From Nitrospirota bacterium (GTDB taxonomy: Bacteria; Nitrospirota; Thermodesulfovibrionia; Thermodesulfovibrionales; JdFR-85), in the NCBI GenBank assembly GCA_015484595.1, contig WFMM01000095.1, forward strand, positions 1-48,795: a stretch of 48,795 bases of DNA, given 5' to 3'. How positions within the stretch are numbered: the first letter of the stretch is position 1; each line of letters opens with the position of its first letter. The notes beneath the pieces are model-generated. The model had not been told where the DNA came from and did no database searches. It saw only the letters and a program-made list of their open reading frames with translations. Shown here in pieces: positions 25,088 through 32,688 of this stretch. A program made the position numbers and the translations under genes.

Positions 25088-25444
25088 ATGGCTGAAGTGC
25101 TAAAACATGAACTTAAGACGGTTGTGCCAGCTATAGACATCATAGAAAGGGATGACCACTATGAGATGTTAGCTGACATACCTGGTGCAAAGGAAGATAC
25201 AATTGATGTTACTGTAAATCGTGACCTTCTAACTATTACTGCTGAGGCTAATATCGCCAGTCCTGAGGGTATGACCGTGCATTACAACGAGTATGGACCG
25301 TGCAGGTATCAGAGAACCTTCAGGATACTCGATGACATTGACAGAGAAAACATAAAGGCTCATTACAAAAACGGGGTGCTGAGCCTTAACATTCCAAAGG
25401 CTGAGCAGATGAAGACCAAAAAGATTGCGATTGAGGCGAAGTAG
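25088..25444 (+). CDS. Small heat-shock protein Hsp20 (paralogue 2, short)
   Basis: 118 residues, essentially only an alpha-crystallin domain (about 14-112: IDIIERDDHYEMLADIPGA through GVLSLNIPKAEQMKTKKIAI) with almost no N-terminal arm, so it probably makes smaller oligomers or co-assembles with its neighbours. ATG with AAAGGAGGTG 8 nt upstream. It is clearly divergent from the flanking Hsp20 proteins and so is not a recent tandem duplicate. Probably co-transcribed with paralogue 1, since no separate promoter is evident in the repeat-filled gap. Confidence 0.94.
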   Translation: MAEVLKHELKTVVPAIDIIERDDHYEMLADIPGAKEDTIDVTVNRDLLTITAEANIASPEGMTVHYNEYGPCRYQRTFRILDDIDRENIKAHYKNGVLSLNIPKAEQMKTKKIAIEAK

Positions 25445-25447
25445 GGT

Positions 25448-25541
25448 GGGGACTCAAAGGGTCTCCGCCCCTTTGAAACCCCGATAAGGAATAATAATTT
25501 GACCATATAGGGGGATTTTGAGGGGGCTTAGCCCCCTCAAA
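25448..25541 (+). terminator. Two GC-rich hairpins between Hsp20 genes 2 and 3
   Basis: Hairpin one (25448-25482) pairs CAAAGGG with CCCTTTG and outer GGGG with CCCC. Hairpin two (25517-25541) pairs TTTGAGGGGGCT with AGCCCCCTCAAA. Neither is followed by a T-run, so they may attenuate or protect the mRNA instead of ending it. The rest of the 25445-25622 gap shows nothing else. Confidence 0.4.
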
Positions 25542-25622
25542 GCCCTTGTGAAGGATTTTGAAAGAGGAAGATTATTTTAAGCCTGTTAAAGTAGGTTAAA
25601 CTTAAAGAAAGGAGGTGTGATT

Positions 25623-26111
25623 ATGTCCATCAGGGATCTCATTCCTTCAAGGTTTACCAGGAAGGAGGTGCCTGTAAGGAGAGTGGAAGACCCCTTCAGG
25701 AGCTTTATCTCCGAGGTTCACGACCTGTTTGACAGGTTTTTCAGTGACCTTGCTGTTGAGCCAACCACGCTTAGGGGTGATTTTGTTCCCAGAGTGGATT
25801 TCGTTGAAGAAGACAAGGAGTACCTCCTGAAGGCAGAACTGCCAGGGCTTTCAGAAAAGGACATTGATGTAACCATGGACGAAGATAGCATCACAATAAG
25901 GGGAGAGAAAAGGGAAGAAAAAGAGGAAAGCAGAAAGGGTTACTACTATGCTGAAAGAAGCTTTGGTAGCTTCCATAGGGTAATACCTCTTCCCCATGAC
26001 ATAGACAGAGACAAAGTTAAGGCAACCTTTAAAAACGGTCTCCTTACAGTGCACCTTCCAAAATCTAAGGAGACCCTGAAGGATGTAAAAAAGATAACCA
26101 TCGAGACCTGA
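25623..26111 (+). CDS. Small heat-shock protein Hsp20 (paralogue 3)
   Basis: 162 residues: N-terminal arm about 1-50 with Phe-rich DPFRSFISEVHDLFDRFFSD, alpha-crystallin domain about 58-155 (FVEEDKEYLLKAELPGLSEKD is the first strand region; RGEKREEKEESRKGYYY and GLLTVHLPKS later). This is the common bacterial class-A-like Hsp20 architecture. The frame begins at a GTG (25617) within the ribosome-binding site; the ATG at 25623 is 7 nt after GGAGG. A strong bidirectional terminator follows. Confidence 0.95.
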   Translation: MSIRDLIPSRFTRKEVPVRRVEDPFRSFISEVHDLFDRFFSDLAVEPTTLRGDFVPRVDFVEEDKEYLLKAELPGLSEKDIDVTMDEDSITIRGEKREEKEESRKGYYYAERSFGSFHRVIPLPHDIDRDKVKATFKNGLLTVHLPKSKETLKDVKKITIET

Positions 26112-26120
26112 GGGGTGTTA

Positions 26121-26167
26121 AAACTCCCCGTCCTCTTCAAGGTTATAGAAGACGGGGAGTTTTTTTA
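26121..26167. terminator. Bidirectional rho-independent terminator
   Basis: Stem ACTCCCCGTC / GACGGGGAGT (10 bp) followed by seven T on the plus strand and by TTTT on the minus strand. It ends the Hsp20 transcript and the convergent small gene, whose stop codon overlaps the T-run. Confidence 0.93.
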
Positions 26168-26347
26168 TTCTTCAATGTGAAAGGTGGCAACCTCCTTCAT
26201 GCCAGGCAGGTACTCACCAACAGGAACGAGTTTTTTATTCTGGTTTACACAGTCAATAATTATGTTCCAGAGCTGGTTTAACTCCTCCTTTTCCCTGTCG
26301 TTTTCAGGAATCATCTTAATCAATGTTCCTTCAAGCTCAATCTTCAT
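26165..26347 (-). CDS. Small conserved-looking protein of unknown function
   Basis: 60 residues, acidic, soluble, no signal peptide (MKIELEGTLIKMIPENDREK at the start, KKLVPVGEYLPGM near the end). Support for a real gene: GGAGG 6 nt before the ATG, a good shared terminator directly after the stop, and protein-like composition with alternating hydrophobics. No domain recognised. It lies convergent to the Hsp20 genes and divergent from thrS. Confidence 0.7.
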   Translation of the reverse strand: MKIELEGTLIKMIPENDREKEELNQLWNIIIDCVNQNKKLVPVGEYLPGMKEVATFHIEE

Positions 26348-26404
26348 AAAGACCTCCGTGTTTTTTTATTTATTATACTATAACAACAAGAGGGATTTTT
26401 AAAT

Positions 26405-26434
26405 TTGCATATAGAGTATTTTTTAAGGTATAAT
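26405..26434 (+). promoter_or_regulatory. Sigma-70-type promoter for thrS-infC
   Basis: TTGCAT (26405-26410), 18-bp spacer, TATAAT (26429-26434). Transcription would start near 26441, giving a leader of about 27 nt that contains GGAGG but excludes the TTG at 26405 as a start codon. Confidence 0.65.
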
Positions 26435-26467
26435 TTTCAGTTAATCCTTGGTGCTTGGAGGCGTAAA

Positions 26468-28372
26468 ATCAGGGTCATTTATAAGGGAAAAGAAAAGGAA
26501 GTAGAAAAAGACAGGGTTCAGGATTTCCTCAAGAGTATAGGTGCAGTTGCCATCAGGGTTGATGGCAGGGCGTGTGACCTGTCAATCCTAAGTGAGCTTC
26601 AGCAGGGTGCCACTGTTGAGGCCATACTGCCTGATGAGCCTGAGGGGCTTGAGATATACCGTCACAGTACATCGCACATCATGGCACACGCTGTAAAAGA
26701 GCTGTTTCCAGATGCCAAGGTCGCCATAGGTCCAGCCATCGAAGATGGTTTTTACTATGACTTTGATGTCCCGGCGCCATTTACTCAGGAAGACCTTGAG
26801 AGGATAGAGCAGAAGATGCAAGAGATAATAAAGGCCAACACCCCATTCAGAAGAAAGACAATGAAAAGAGATGAGGCAGTGGAGTTTTTCCGTAAAAGAG
26901 GGGAGCAGTACAAGGTAGAACTCCTTGAGGAGATGGAAGATGACGAGGTCTCGCTCTACGAAGAAGGGGATTTTATAGACCTATGTAGGGGGCCCCACAT
27001 CCCTTCAACAGGCTACATAAAGGCTTTTAAGTTGCTCAACACAGCAGGTGCCTACTGGCGTGGAGACGAGCGTAACAAGATGCTTCAACGCATATACGGC
27101 ACCGCCTTTTCTGATAAAAAGAAACTGAAAGAGTATCTTGACTTCCTTGAAGAGGTTAAAAAGCGTGACCACCGAAGGCTTGGAAAGGAGCTTGACCTGT
27201 TCAGCATAAACGAAGAGATAGGCCCAGGGCTTATTCTCTGGCACCCAGAGGGCGCACTTATAAGAAAGACCATAGAGGATTTCTGGCGTGATGAACACCT
27301 GAAGGCAGATTATCAGCTCCTTTATACACCACACATTGCAAAGCTTAACCTCTGGGAGCGGAGTGGTCACTGGAACTTCTATCGTGAGAATATGTACTCA
27401 CCCATGGAGATAGAGGGGATAAACTATGAGATAAAACCCATGAACTGCCCATTCCACATTGCTGTTTATAAGAGTGCCCTTCGAAGTTACAGGGATTTCC
27501 CGATAAGATACGCTGAGCTTGGCACGGTGTACAGATACGAAAGGTCAGGGGTCCTCCATGGTCTTTTGCGCGTAAGAGGTTTTACACAGGATGACGCACA
27601 CATTTTCTGTCGTGAAGATCAGATAGAGGACGAGATTTTAAGGGTGCTCGACTTTACCCTCTTTATACTTCAGACCTTTGGATTTTCAGAGTATCAGGTT
27701 TATCTTTCAACAAGGCCTGAAAAGTATGTGGGTTCACTGGAGAACTGGGAGCGTTCAACCAATGCCCTGAAACTTGCCCTTGAACATAAGGGCCTTAACT
27801 ACGAGGTTGACCCTGGTGAGGGTGTCTTTTACGGGCCAAAGATAGACATAAAGGTAAAGGACTCACTTGGTCGTCAGTGGCAGTGTAGCACCATTCAGGT
27901 TGACTTTAACAACCCTGAGCGTTTTGATGTAACCTATCGTGGCCCGGATGGCAAGGAGCACAGACCGATAATGATACACCGTGCCCTTATGGGTTCCCTT
28001 GAGAGGTTTTTCGGCATACTGATTGAACATTATGCAGGGGCCTTTCCCCTCTGGCTTTCGCCCACTCAGGTTGGTGTTATTACCGTGGCTGAAAGGCATG
28101 TTGAGTACGCTGAAAGGGTGCTTAAGAGATTGAAGGACGAGGGGATCAGGGCAAGGGGTTATTTCGACAACGAGAAGGTTAACTACAAGATCAGACAGGC
28201 ATCTTTAAGAAAGATACCCTATTTGGTTATAATAGGTGACAGGGAAGTTCAGTCTGGAGAGCTCCCTGTAAGAAAGCGCGGGAGGGTACAGAGCGGTCCT
28301 TACAGACTTGAGGATTTTATCAAGAGGCTTAAAGAGGAGATCGCCACAAAATCACTTGAACTGAATATTTAG
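26468..28372 (+). CDS. thrS: Threonyl-tRNA synthetase, probable AUC start
   Basis: Charges tRNA-Thr in the cytoplasm. About 634 residues: N-terminal TGS domain, the editing/SAD domain with [11 protein letters not shown], class II catalytic core with zinc ligands in MNCPFH and later His residues, and C-terminal anticodon-binding domain ([20 protein letters not shown]). No ATG or GTG precedes the conserved TGS start ([11 protein letters not shown]). A TTG at 26405 lies in the -35 box, whereas GGAGG sits 6 nt before an in-frame ATC at 26468. I therefore place the start at this ATC. A rare AUC start would make thrS sensitive to IF3, whose gene follows. Confidence 0.95.
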   Translation: MRVIYKGKEKEVEKDRVQDFLKSIGAVAIRVDGRACDLSILSELQQGATVEAILPDEPEGLEIYRHSTSHIMAHAVKELFPDAKVAIGPAIEDGFYYDFDVPAPFTQEDLERIEQKMQEIIKANTPFRRKTMKRDEAVEFFRKRGEQYKVELLEEMEDDEVSLYEEGDFIDLCRGPHIPSTGYIKAFKLLNTAGAYWRGDERNKMLQRIYGTAFSDKKKLKEYLDFLEEVKKRDHRRLGKELDLFSINEEIGPGLILWHPEGALIRKTIEDFWRDEHLKADYQLLYTPHIAKLNLWERSGHWNFYRENMYSPMEIEGINYEIKPMNCPFHIAVYKSALRSYRDFPIRYAELGTVYRYERSGVLHGLLRVRGFTQDDAHIFCREDQIEDEILRVLDFTLFILQTFGFSEYQVYLSTRPEKYVGSLENWERSTNALKLALEHKGLNYEVDPGEGVFYGPKIDIKVKDSLGRQWQCSTIQVDFNNPERFDVTYRGPDGKEHRPIMIHRALMGSLERFFGILIEHYAGAFPLWLSPTQVGVITVAERHVEYAERVLKRLKDEGIRARGYFDNEKVNYKIRQASLRKIPYLVIIGDREVQSGELPVRKRGRVQSGPYRLEDFIKRLKEEIATKSLELNI

Positions 28373-28387
28373 TAAAAAGGGTAGGCA

Positions 28388-28432
28388 GTAGGGAATGTTG
28401 AGTGTTTAGTTTTGAGTGTTGAGTTAATTTCT
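28388..28432 (+). repeat. 7-nt-period repeat in the thrS-infC gap
   Basis: Degenerate heptads of the type TGTTGAG (TGTTGAG, TGTTTAG, TTTTGAG, TGTTGAG) fill the gap between thrS and the infC ribosome-binding site. Confidence 0.6.
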
Positions 28433-28457
28433 TAAAAAATATGTAGGAGGTGAGGTT

Positions 28458-28952
28458 ATAGCACAGGATTATCGAGTAAACGAGCGTATCAGGGCAAGAC
28501 AGGTCAGGCTGGTTGACTCTGACGGAAAGCAGGTAGGGATAGTTTCCCTGAGAGAGGCCCTTGACCTGGCTGACGAAAGAGGGCTCGACCTGGTAGAGGT
28601 TGCCCCCAATGCAAACCCACCGGTTTGCAAGATAATGGATTATGGGAAGTTTCGATATCAGCAGAGCAAGAAACATTCACACAGAAAAACGATTGATGTA
28701 AAAGAGGTAAAGGTAAGGCCAAATATTGACAAGCATGACCTTGAACTGAAGATAAGGAACATAAAGAGATTCCTCGAACAGGGTAACAAGGCAAAGGTTA
28801 CCATGTTTTTCAGGGGAAGAGAAATAGTCAGACCTGAGCTTGGAATGCAGGTCTTTGAAAGGATAATCGAAAGCCTGGAAGGTAAGTACAATATAGAGAA
28901 CAAGCCCAAACTTCAGGGTAAAAGCATGACAATGGTAATTTCGCCTAAGTAG
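28458..28952 (+). CDS. infC: Translation initiation factor IF-3 with AUA start codon
   Basis: Binds the 30S subunit, proofreads start codons and prevents subunit joining. 164 residues: N-terminal domain starting [17 protein letters not shown], the linker with [19 protein letters not shown], and the C-terminal domain ([36 protein letters not shown]). There is no ATG, GTG or TTG between an upstream in-frame stop (28425-28427) and the conserved N-terminus. AGGAGG lies 7 nt before ATA at 28458. infC in E. coli uses AUU, and IF3 represses it by rejecting the rare start; AUA here predicts the same feedback. Confidence 0.96.
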   Translation: MAQDYRVNERIRARQVRLVDSDGKQVGIVSLREALDLADERGLDLVEVAPNANPPVCKIMDYGKFRYQQSKKHSHRKTIDVKEVKVRPNIDKHDLELKIRNIKRFLEQGNKAKVTMFFRGREIVRPELGMQVFERIIESLEGKYNIENKPKLQGKSMTMVISPK

Positions 28953-28965
28953 AAAGGAGGACAGG

Positions 28966-29163
28966 ATGCCCAAGCTCAAGACCCACAGAGGAGCAGCAAA
29001 GAGGTTTAAGATAACAGGCTCTGGCAAGGTAAAGAGATACAAGGCAAACAAGAGCCATCTCCTTACCGGCAAGCCAGCAAAGCGCACGAGAAGACTCAGA
29101 CAGGCCGGTCTTGTGGATAAGACAGAGGTGAAAAAGGTCAAGACCCTGTTGCCCTACGGGTAG
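28966..29163 (+). CDS. rpmI: 50S ribosomal protein L35
   Basis: 65 residues, highly basic, with the family motifs [21 protein letters not shown] and the Arg-rich [17 protein letters not shown]. It sits 13 nt behind infC with AAAGGAGG upstream, in the universal infC-rpmI-rplT order. Confidence 0.97.
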   Translation: MPKLKTHRGAAKRFKITGSGKVKRYKANKSHLLTGKPAKRTRRLRQAGLVDKTEVKKVKTLLPYG

Positions 29164-29174
29164 GGCAAAACTCT

Positions 29175-29207
29175 AAGCACTAAATTCTAATTTCTAAACT
29201 ACATTAA
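29175..29207 (+). repeat. 33-bp intergenic element, copy A (within heptad-rich rpmI-rplT gap)
   Basis: Begins AAGCACTAA and ends CTACATTAA. Matches the reverse complement of 48610-48642 at 30 of 33 positions. The rest of the 143-bp rpmI-rplT gap is made of related 7-nt units (CTAAATT on the left, TTTAGAA on the right), giving a loose long inverted repeat up to about 29290. Confidence 0.75.
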
Positions 29208-29306
29208 TTGAAAAGACTTATTTTAAGTTTGAATAATTAGAATTTGGAAATTGTTTAGAGATTAGGGCTTAGAATTTAGAATTTATAAACATATTGGAGG
29301 TTATGT

Positions 29307-29666
29307 ATGCCAAGGGCTAAAGGTGGATTCAAGACAAGAAGGAGAAGAAAAAAGGTACTGAAGATGGCAAAGGGCTTTTATGGTGCCCGTAGCCGTTGCT
29401 ATAAGGTAGCAAAGCAGGCAGTTGAGCATGCACTTCAGTATGCCTACCGTGACAGAAGGGCAAAGAAGCGGGATTTCAGGAGGCTCTGGATCGTTAGAAT
29501 CAATGCTGCTGCGAGACAGGCAGGTGTAAAGTACAGTGAGTTTATTTACGGTCTTAAAAAGGCTGGCATAGAGCTTGACAGGAAGGTGCTTGCTGACATT
29601 GCCTACAACGACCCCAAGACCTTTTCCGAGCTAATTGAAAAGGCAAAGGCTGCCCTTGCTGCATAG
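29307..29666 (+). CDS. rplT: 50S ribosomal protein L20
   Basis: 119 residues, basic, with [44 protein letters not shown] and the C-terminal helical domain [21 protein letters not shown]20 is an early 50S assembly protein and represses its own operon in E. coli and Bacillus. The rpmI-rplT gap here is filled by repeats and shows no obvious L20 pseudoknot. GGAGG lies 8 nt before the ATG. Confidence 0.97.
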   Translation: MPRAKGGFKTRRRRKKVLKMAKGFYGARSRCYKVAKQAVEHALQYAYRDRRAKKRDFRRLWIVRINAAARQAGVKYSEFIYGLKKAGIELDRKVLADIAYNDPKTFSELIEKAKAALAA

Positions 29667-29669
29667 TTG

Positions 29670-30710
29670 ATGGAAAAGCTCTCTGAAATCAAAGAGGCAT
29701 TTAATAGGGAAAAGGGCTCTGTTTCTGACCTGAACGACCTCAGACAGTTCAGGGCAAGGTATATTGGTAAAAGGGGAGCCATAACCGAGCTTTTAAAATC
29801 ACTTTCTGCACTTCCAAAAGAGGAGCGTCCCCGGGCAGGCAAACAGATAAACGAGCTTAAAAAATTCATCGAGGCTGAACTAAAGGCACTTGAGGCGGAT
29901 TTAAAGAGCAGGCAGGCAAGGAAGGAATTACAAAAGGACCTTTTAGACATCACTCTGCCAGGGAAGTTTGTTCCACCTGGAAGTTATCATCCCGTAAGTC
30001 AGGTTCTTCAGGAGATAATAGATATTTTCGTTACCATGGGCTTTTCAGTTGAGGAGGGGCCTGAGGTAGAGCTTGATTACTACAACTTTGAGGCATTAAA
30101 CATCCCAAAAGACCACCCTGCCAGAGACATGCAGGATACCTTTTACGTAAAGACCGAAACCCGGGATGACCTGATCGTTAGTGATGTGGTACTTCGCACC
30201 CACACCTCACCTGTTCAGATAAGGGGAATGGAGAAGCGAACACCGCCTTTGAGGTTTATTGCTCCGGGCAAGGTCTACCGCTGCGACTCTGATGTCTCCC
30301 ATACCCCGATGTTTCATCAGGTCGAGGGATTGATGGTTGGTGAGGATGTGACCTTTGCAGACCTTAAGGGTGTGCTTGAGGTCTTTGTGCATCATCTCTT
30401 TGGCCCTGACACCCCTGTCAGGTTCAGGCCAAGCTACTTCCCCTTCACTGAGCCATCAGCAGAGGTGGATATAGGCTGCATACTCTGTGGTGGTGAGGGA
30501 TGCAGGGTCTGTAAGGGCACTGGCTGGCTTGAGGTGCTTGGCTCTGGAATGGTTCATCCAAAGGTTTTTGAAGCCGTGGGGTATGATACAGAAAGATACA
30601 GGGGATTTGCCTTTGGTATGGGGGTAGAAAGGCTTGCAATGCTCAAATACGGTATTGACGACATCCGACTGTTTTTTGAAAATGACCTGAGATTCTTAAG
30701 GCAGTTCTGA
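29670..30710 (+). CDS. pheS: Phenylalanyl-tRNA synthetase alpha subunit
   Basis: 346 residues: N-terminal coiled coil (about 1-95), then the class II catalytic core with motif 2 ([22 protein letters not shown]), a four-Cys zinc knuckle ([16 protein letters not shown]), and motif 3 ([14 protein letters not shown]). The ATG at 29670 is preferred over the TTG before it; no clear Shine-Dalgarno is present, and the start lies four bases after the rplT stop, so translation is probably coupled. The usual partner pheT is not next; a histidine kinase gene is. Confidence 0.96.
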   Translation: MEKLSEIKEAFNREKGSVSDLNDLRQFRARYIGKRGAITELLKSLSALPKEERPRAGKQINELKKFIEAELKALEADLKSRQARKELQKDLLDITLPGKFVPPGSYHPVSQVLQEIIDIFVTMGFSVEEGPEVELDYYNFEALNIPKDHPARDMQDTFYVKTETRDDLIVSDVVLRTHTSPVQIRGMEKRTPPLRFIAPGKVYRCDSDVSHTPMFHQVEGLMVGEDVTFADLKGVLEVFVHHLFGPDTPVRFRPSYFPFTEPSAEVDIGCILCGGEGCRVCKGTGWLEVLGSGMVHPKVFEAVGYDTERYRGFAFGMGVERLAMLKYGIDDIRLFFENDLRFLRQF

Positions 30711-30732
30711 ACACCTCAGGAAGGCCCTTTCC

Positions 30733-32688
30733 ATGAAACCCCTCAGGGACCTGCCTTTAAGAGTAAAGTTTTTTATTGGCATCGGTCTGATAGTATTGAT
30801 ATTCTGGATACTCTTTAATGTGCTCATCTATCTTAACCTCAAGGATAACATAATTGAGCAGACCTACCAGAAGACCGACATCCTGTTTGCACACATTCAG
30901 GCCACTGTAAACTATGTAAGAAGGGTGCTGAGACCAAGGCTTTTTCATGTCCTGCCAAGGGATAAATTCATCAAGGAGGCCATGAGTGTATCCATACTGA
31001 ACAAGGGTATCATGTCAGAGTTTAGAAAGAACTTCCCGAGCTTTCAGTACAGAAGGGTCGCCATAAATCCTCTTAATCCTGAAAACAGCCCAACAGAGTT
31101 TGAGCTCCGTTTAATCAGAAACTTCAGAGAAAGAAAACTCCTTGAATACCGGGGGGTGATAAAGCGCAGAGGACTTCGATATTATGTTCATGCCCGACCT
31201 GTGGTGGTGGAAAAGGAGTGTCTAAACTGCCACGGAAGACCAGAGGATGCCCCACCTGAGATTATAAAGACCTATGGCACCAGAGGTGGGTTTAACAGAA
31301 AACTGGGTGAGATAATAGGTGTTGAGTCAATAACCATCCCTCTTGGAGATACCTTTTCACAGATACAGGGGCTTGTGTTTTCCATCTTCATAATGGGGAT
31401 ATTTGGAATGATGTTTCTGTTTCTTGCCCTTAACTATTACATAAACATTCTCGCTGTAAGTCCAATAAAGAGTATGAGCCGGTACTTCAGGTCAGTGGTT
31501 GAGGGAAAGGAACCACTTAAGGCACCACTTATTGTAAGGACAAAGGACGAGATAGGCGAGCTTGCCCATTCCTTCAAACAGATGATGGAGTATCTAAGAG
31601 ACTATCAGGAGCAGTTAAAGAATTCCGAAAGGAAGTACAGGAGGATTTTTGAGGGCTCAAAGGACACCATAATCGTGGCAGGTTGTGATGGAATAATACA
31701 GGACATAAACCCCTCAGGCCTTGAGATGCTTAAGTGTAACAACAAGGGCAAACTGCTTAACTCCGTTGCCCTCAATGACCTTTTTACCACCCACGATGAG
31801 TATGTGAGATTTATCAAAAAGATGGAATCCCAGGGTTATGTGAAGGAGTACGAGACTAAACTAAGGGCACTGGATGGCTCGGAGATAGACGCACTTATAA
31901 CCGCAAACTACAGAACCGACGAAGAGGGAAATGTATGTGGCTATGAGGCCATAATAAAGGACATCACTTCCTGGAAGAGGTTTCAGGAGCAGTTAAAAGA
32001 GGCAGACAGGCTTGCATCCATAGGTGAGATGGCTGCAGGGCTTGCGCACGAGATCAACAACCCCCTGAGCATAATAATGGGTTACACCGGGATACTGTTA
32101 AAAGACCTTGACAGGGATGACCCAAAAAGGGATGACCTTGAGATAATTTATAAAAACACCGAGGCCTGTAAAAAGATAGTTGAAGACCTGCTTAAGTTTT
32201 CAAGAAAGACTGAGACAAGACCACAGAGAACAGACCTAAACAGGATTGTTGATGAGGTGGTGGAATTTCTTTCCTACAGGCTTGAGGAAAAGCATGTGAA
32301 CATTTACAAAGAGCTCGACCAAGGAATGACAGAGATTATGGTTGACGCAGAAAAGATAAAACAGGTACTGGTTAACATGTTAGTCAATGCCTGGCAGGCC
32401 GTAAATGAGGGCGGCAGCATATGGATAAGAACCTACATGAACGGAGATATGAACAGGGCAATAATAGAGATAGAGGACAATGGTTGTGGCATAAAACCTG
32501 AGCACAAAAGCAGGGTCTTTGAGCCCTTTTTTACAACCAAAGAGCCTGGTGAGGGAACAGGGCTTGGACTTTCGGTTAGTTATGGTATAGTAAAGGAGCA
32601 CGGTGGAGAGATATTCCTTAATTCAACCCCTGGTGAGGGAACGGTGTTTGTGATAGAATTGCCCACAGAACAGGGAGGAGAGGCATGA
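30733..32688 (+). CDS. Sensor histidine kinase with periplasmic c-heme (DUF3365/Tll0287-like) domain and PAS
   Basis: 651 residues: TM1 about 13-33, a periplasmic domain about 35-210 with a CxxCH heme-c motif (Cys163, Cys166, His167 in ECLNCHGRPEDAP) typical of DUF3365/Tll0287-like sensors, TM2 about 212-235, HAMP (PIKSMSRYFRSVV), PAS about 300-415, the HisKA H box (MAAGLAHEINNPLS), and HATPase N/G boxes (NAWQAVNEGG, DNGCGI, GTGLGLSVSYG). A redox or diatomic-gas stimulus at the heme is inferred. Its stop overlaps the start of the NtrC-type regulator, its likely partner. It begins 22 nt after pheS. Confidence 0.92.
   Translation: MKPLRDLPLRVKFFIGIGLIVLIFWILFNVLIYLNLKDNIIEQTYQKTDILFAHIQATVNYVRRVLRPRLFHVLPRDKFIKEAMSVSILNKGIMSEFRKNFPSFQYRRVAINPLNPENSPTEFELRLIRNFRERKLLEYRGVIKRRGLRYYVHARPVVVEKECLNCHGRPEDAPPEIIKTYGTRGGFNRKLGEIIGVESITIPLGDTFSQIQGLVFSIFIMGIFGMMFLFLALNYYINILAVSPIKSMSRYFRSVVEGKEPLKAPLIVRTKDEIGELAHSFKQMMEYLRDYQEQLKNSERKYRRIFEGSKDTIIVAGCDGIIQDINPSGLEMLKCNNKGKLLNSVALNDLFTTHDEYVRFIKKMESQGYVKEYETKLRALDGSEIDALITANYRTDEEGNVCGYEAIIKDITSWKRFQEQLKEADRLASIGEMAAGLAHEINNPLSIIMGYTGILLKDLDRDDPKRDDLEIIYKNTEACKKIVEDLLKFSRKTETRPQRTDLNRIVDEVVEFLSYRLEEKHVNIYKELDQGMTEIMVDAEKIKQVLVNMLVNAWQAVNEGGSIWIRTYMNGDMNRAIIEIEDNGCGIKPEHKSRVFEPFFTTKEPGEGTGLGLSVSYGIVKEHGGEIFLNSTPGEGTVFVIELPTEQGGEA

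Noticed and set aside
25500-25545. Hairpin after Hsp20 gene 2 as a firm terminator
   Set aside because: Perfect stem but one-base loop and no T-run; kept only as a low-confidence hairpin.
26405-26467. thrS starting at TTG 26405 with 21 extra residues
   Set aside because: The TTG lies in the predicted -35 box, has no ribosome-binding site, and the extra residues do not resemble a ThrRS N-terminus.
28677-29141. 154-residue antisense frame over infC-rpmI
   Set aside because: Opposite strand of two essential translation genes; composition reflects their Lys/Arg codons read backwards.
30766-30795. TAAAGTTT inside the heme kinase gene as a sigma-28 -35 element
   Set aside because: No CCGATA 11 bp downstream.
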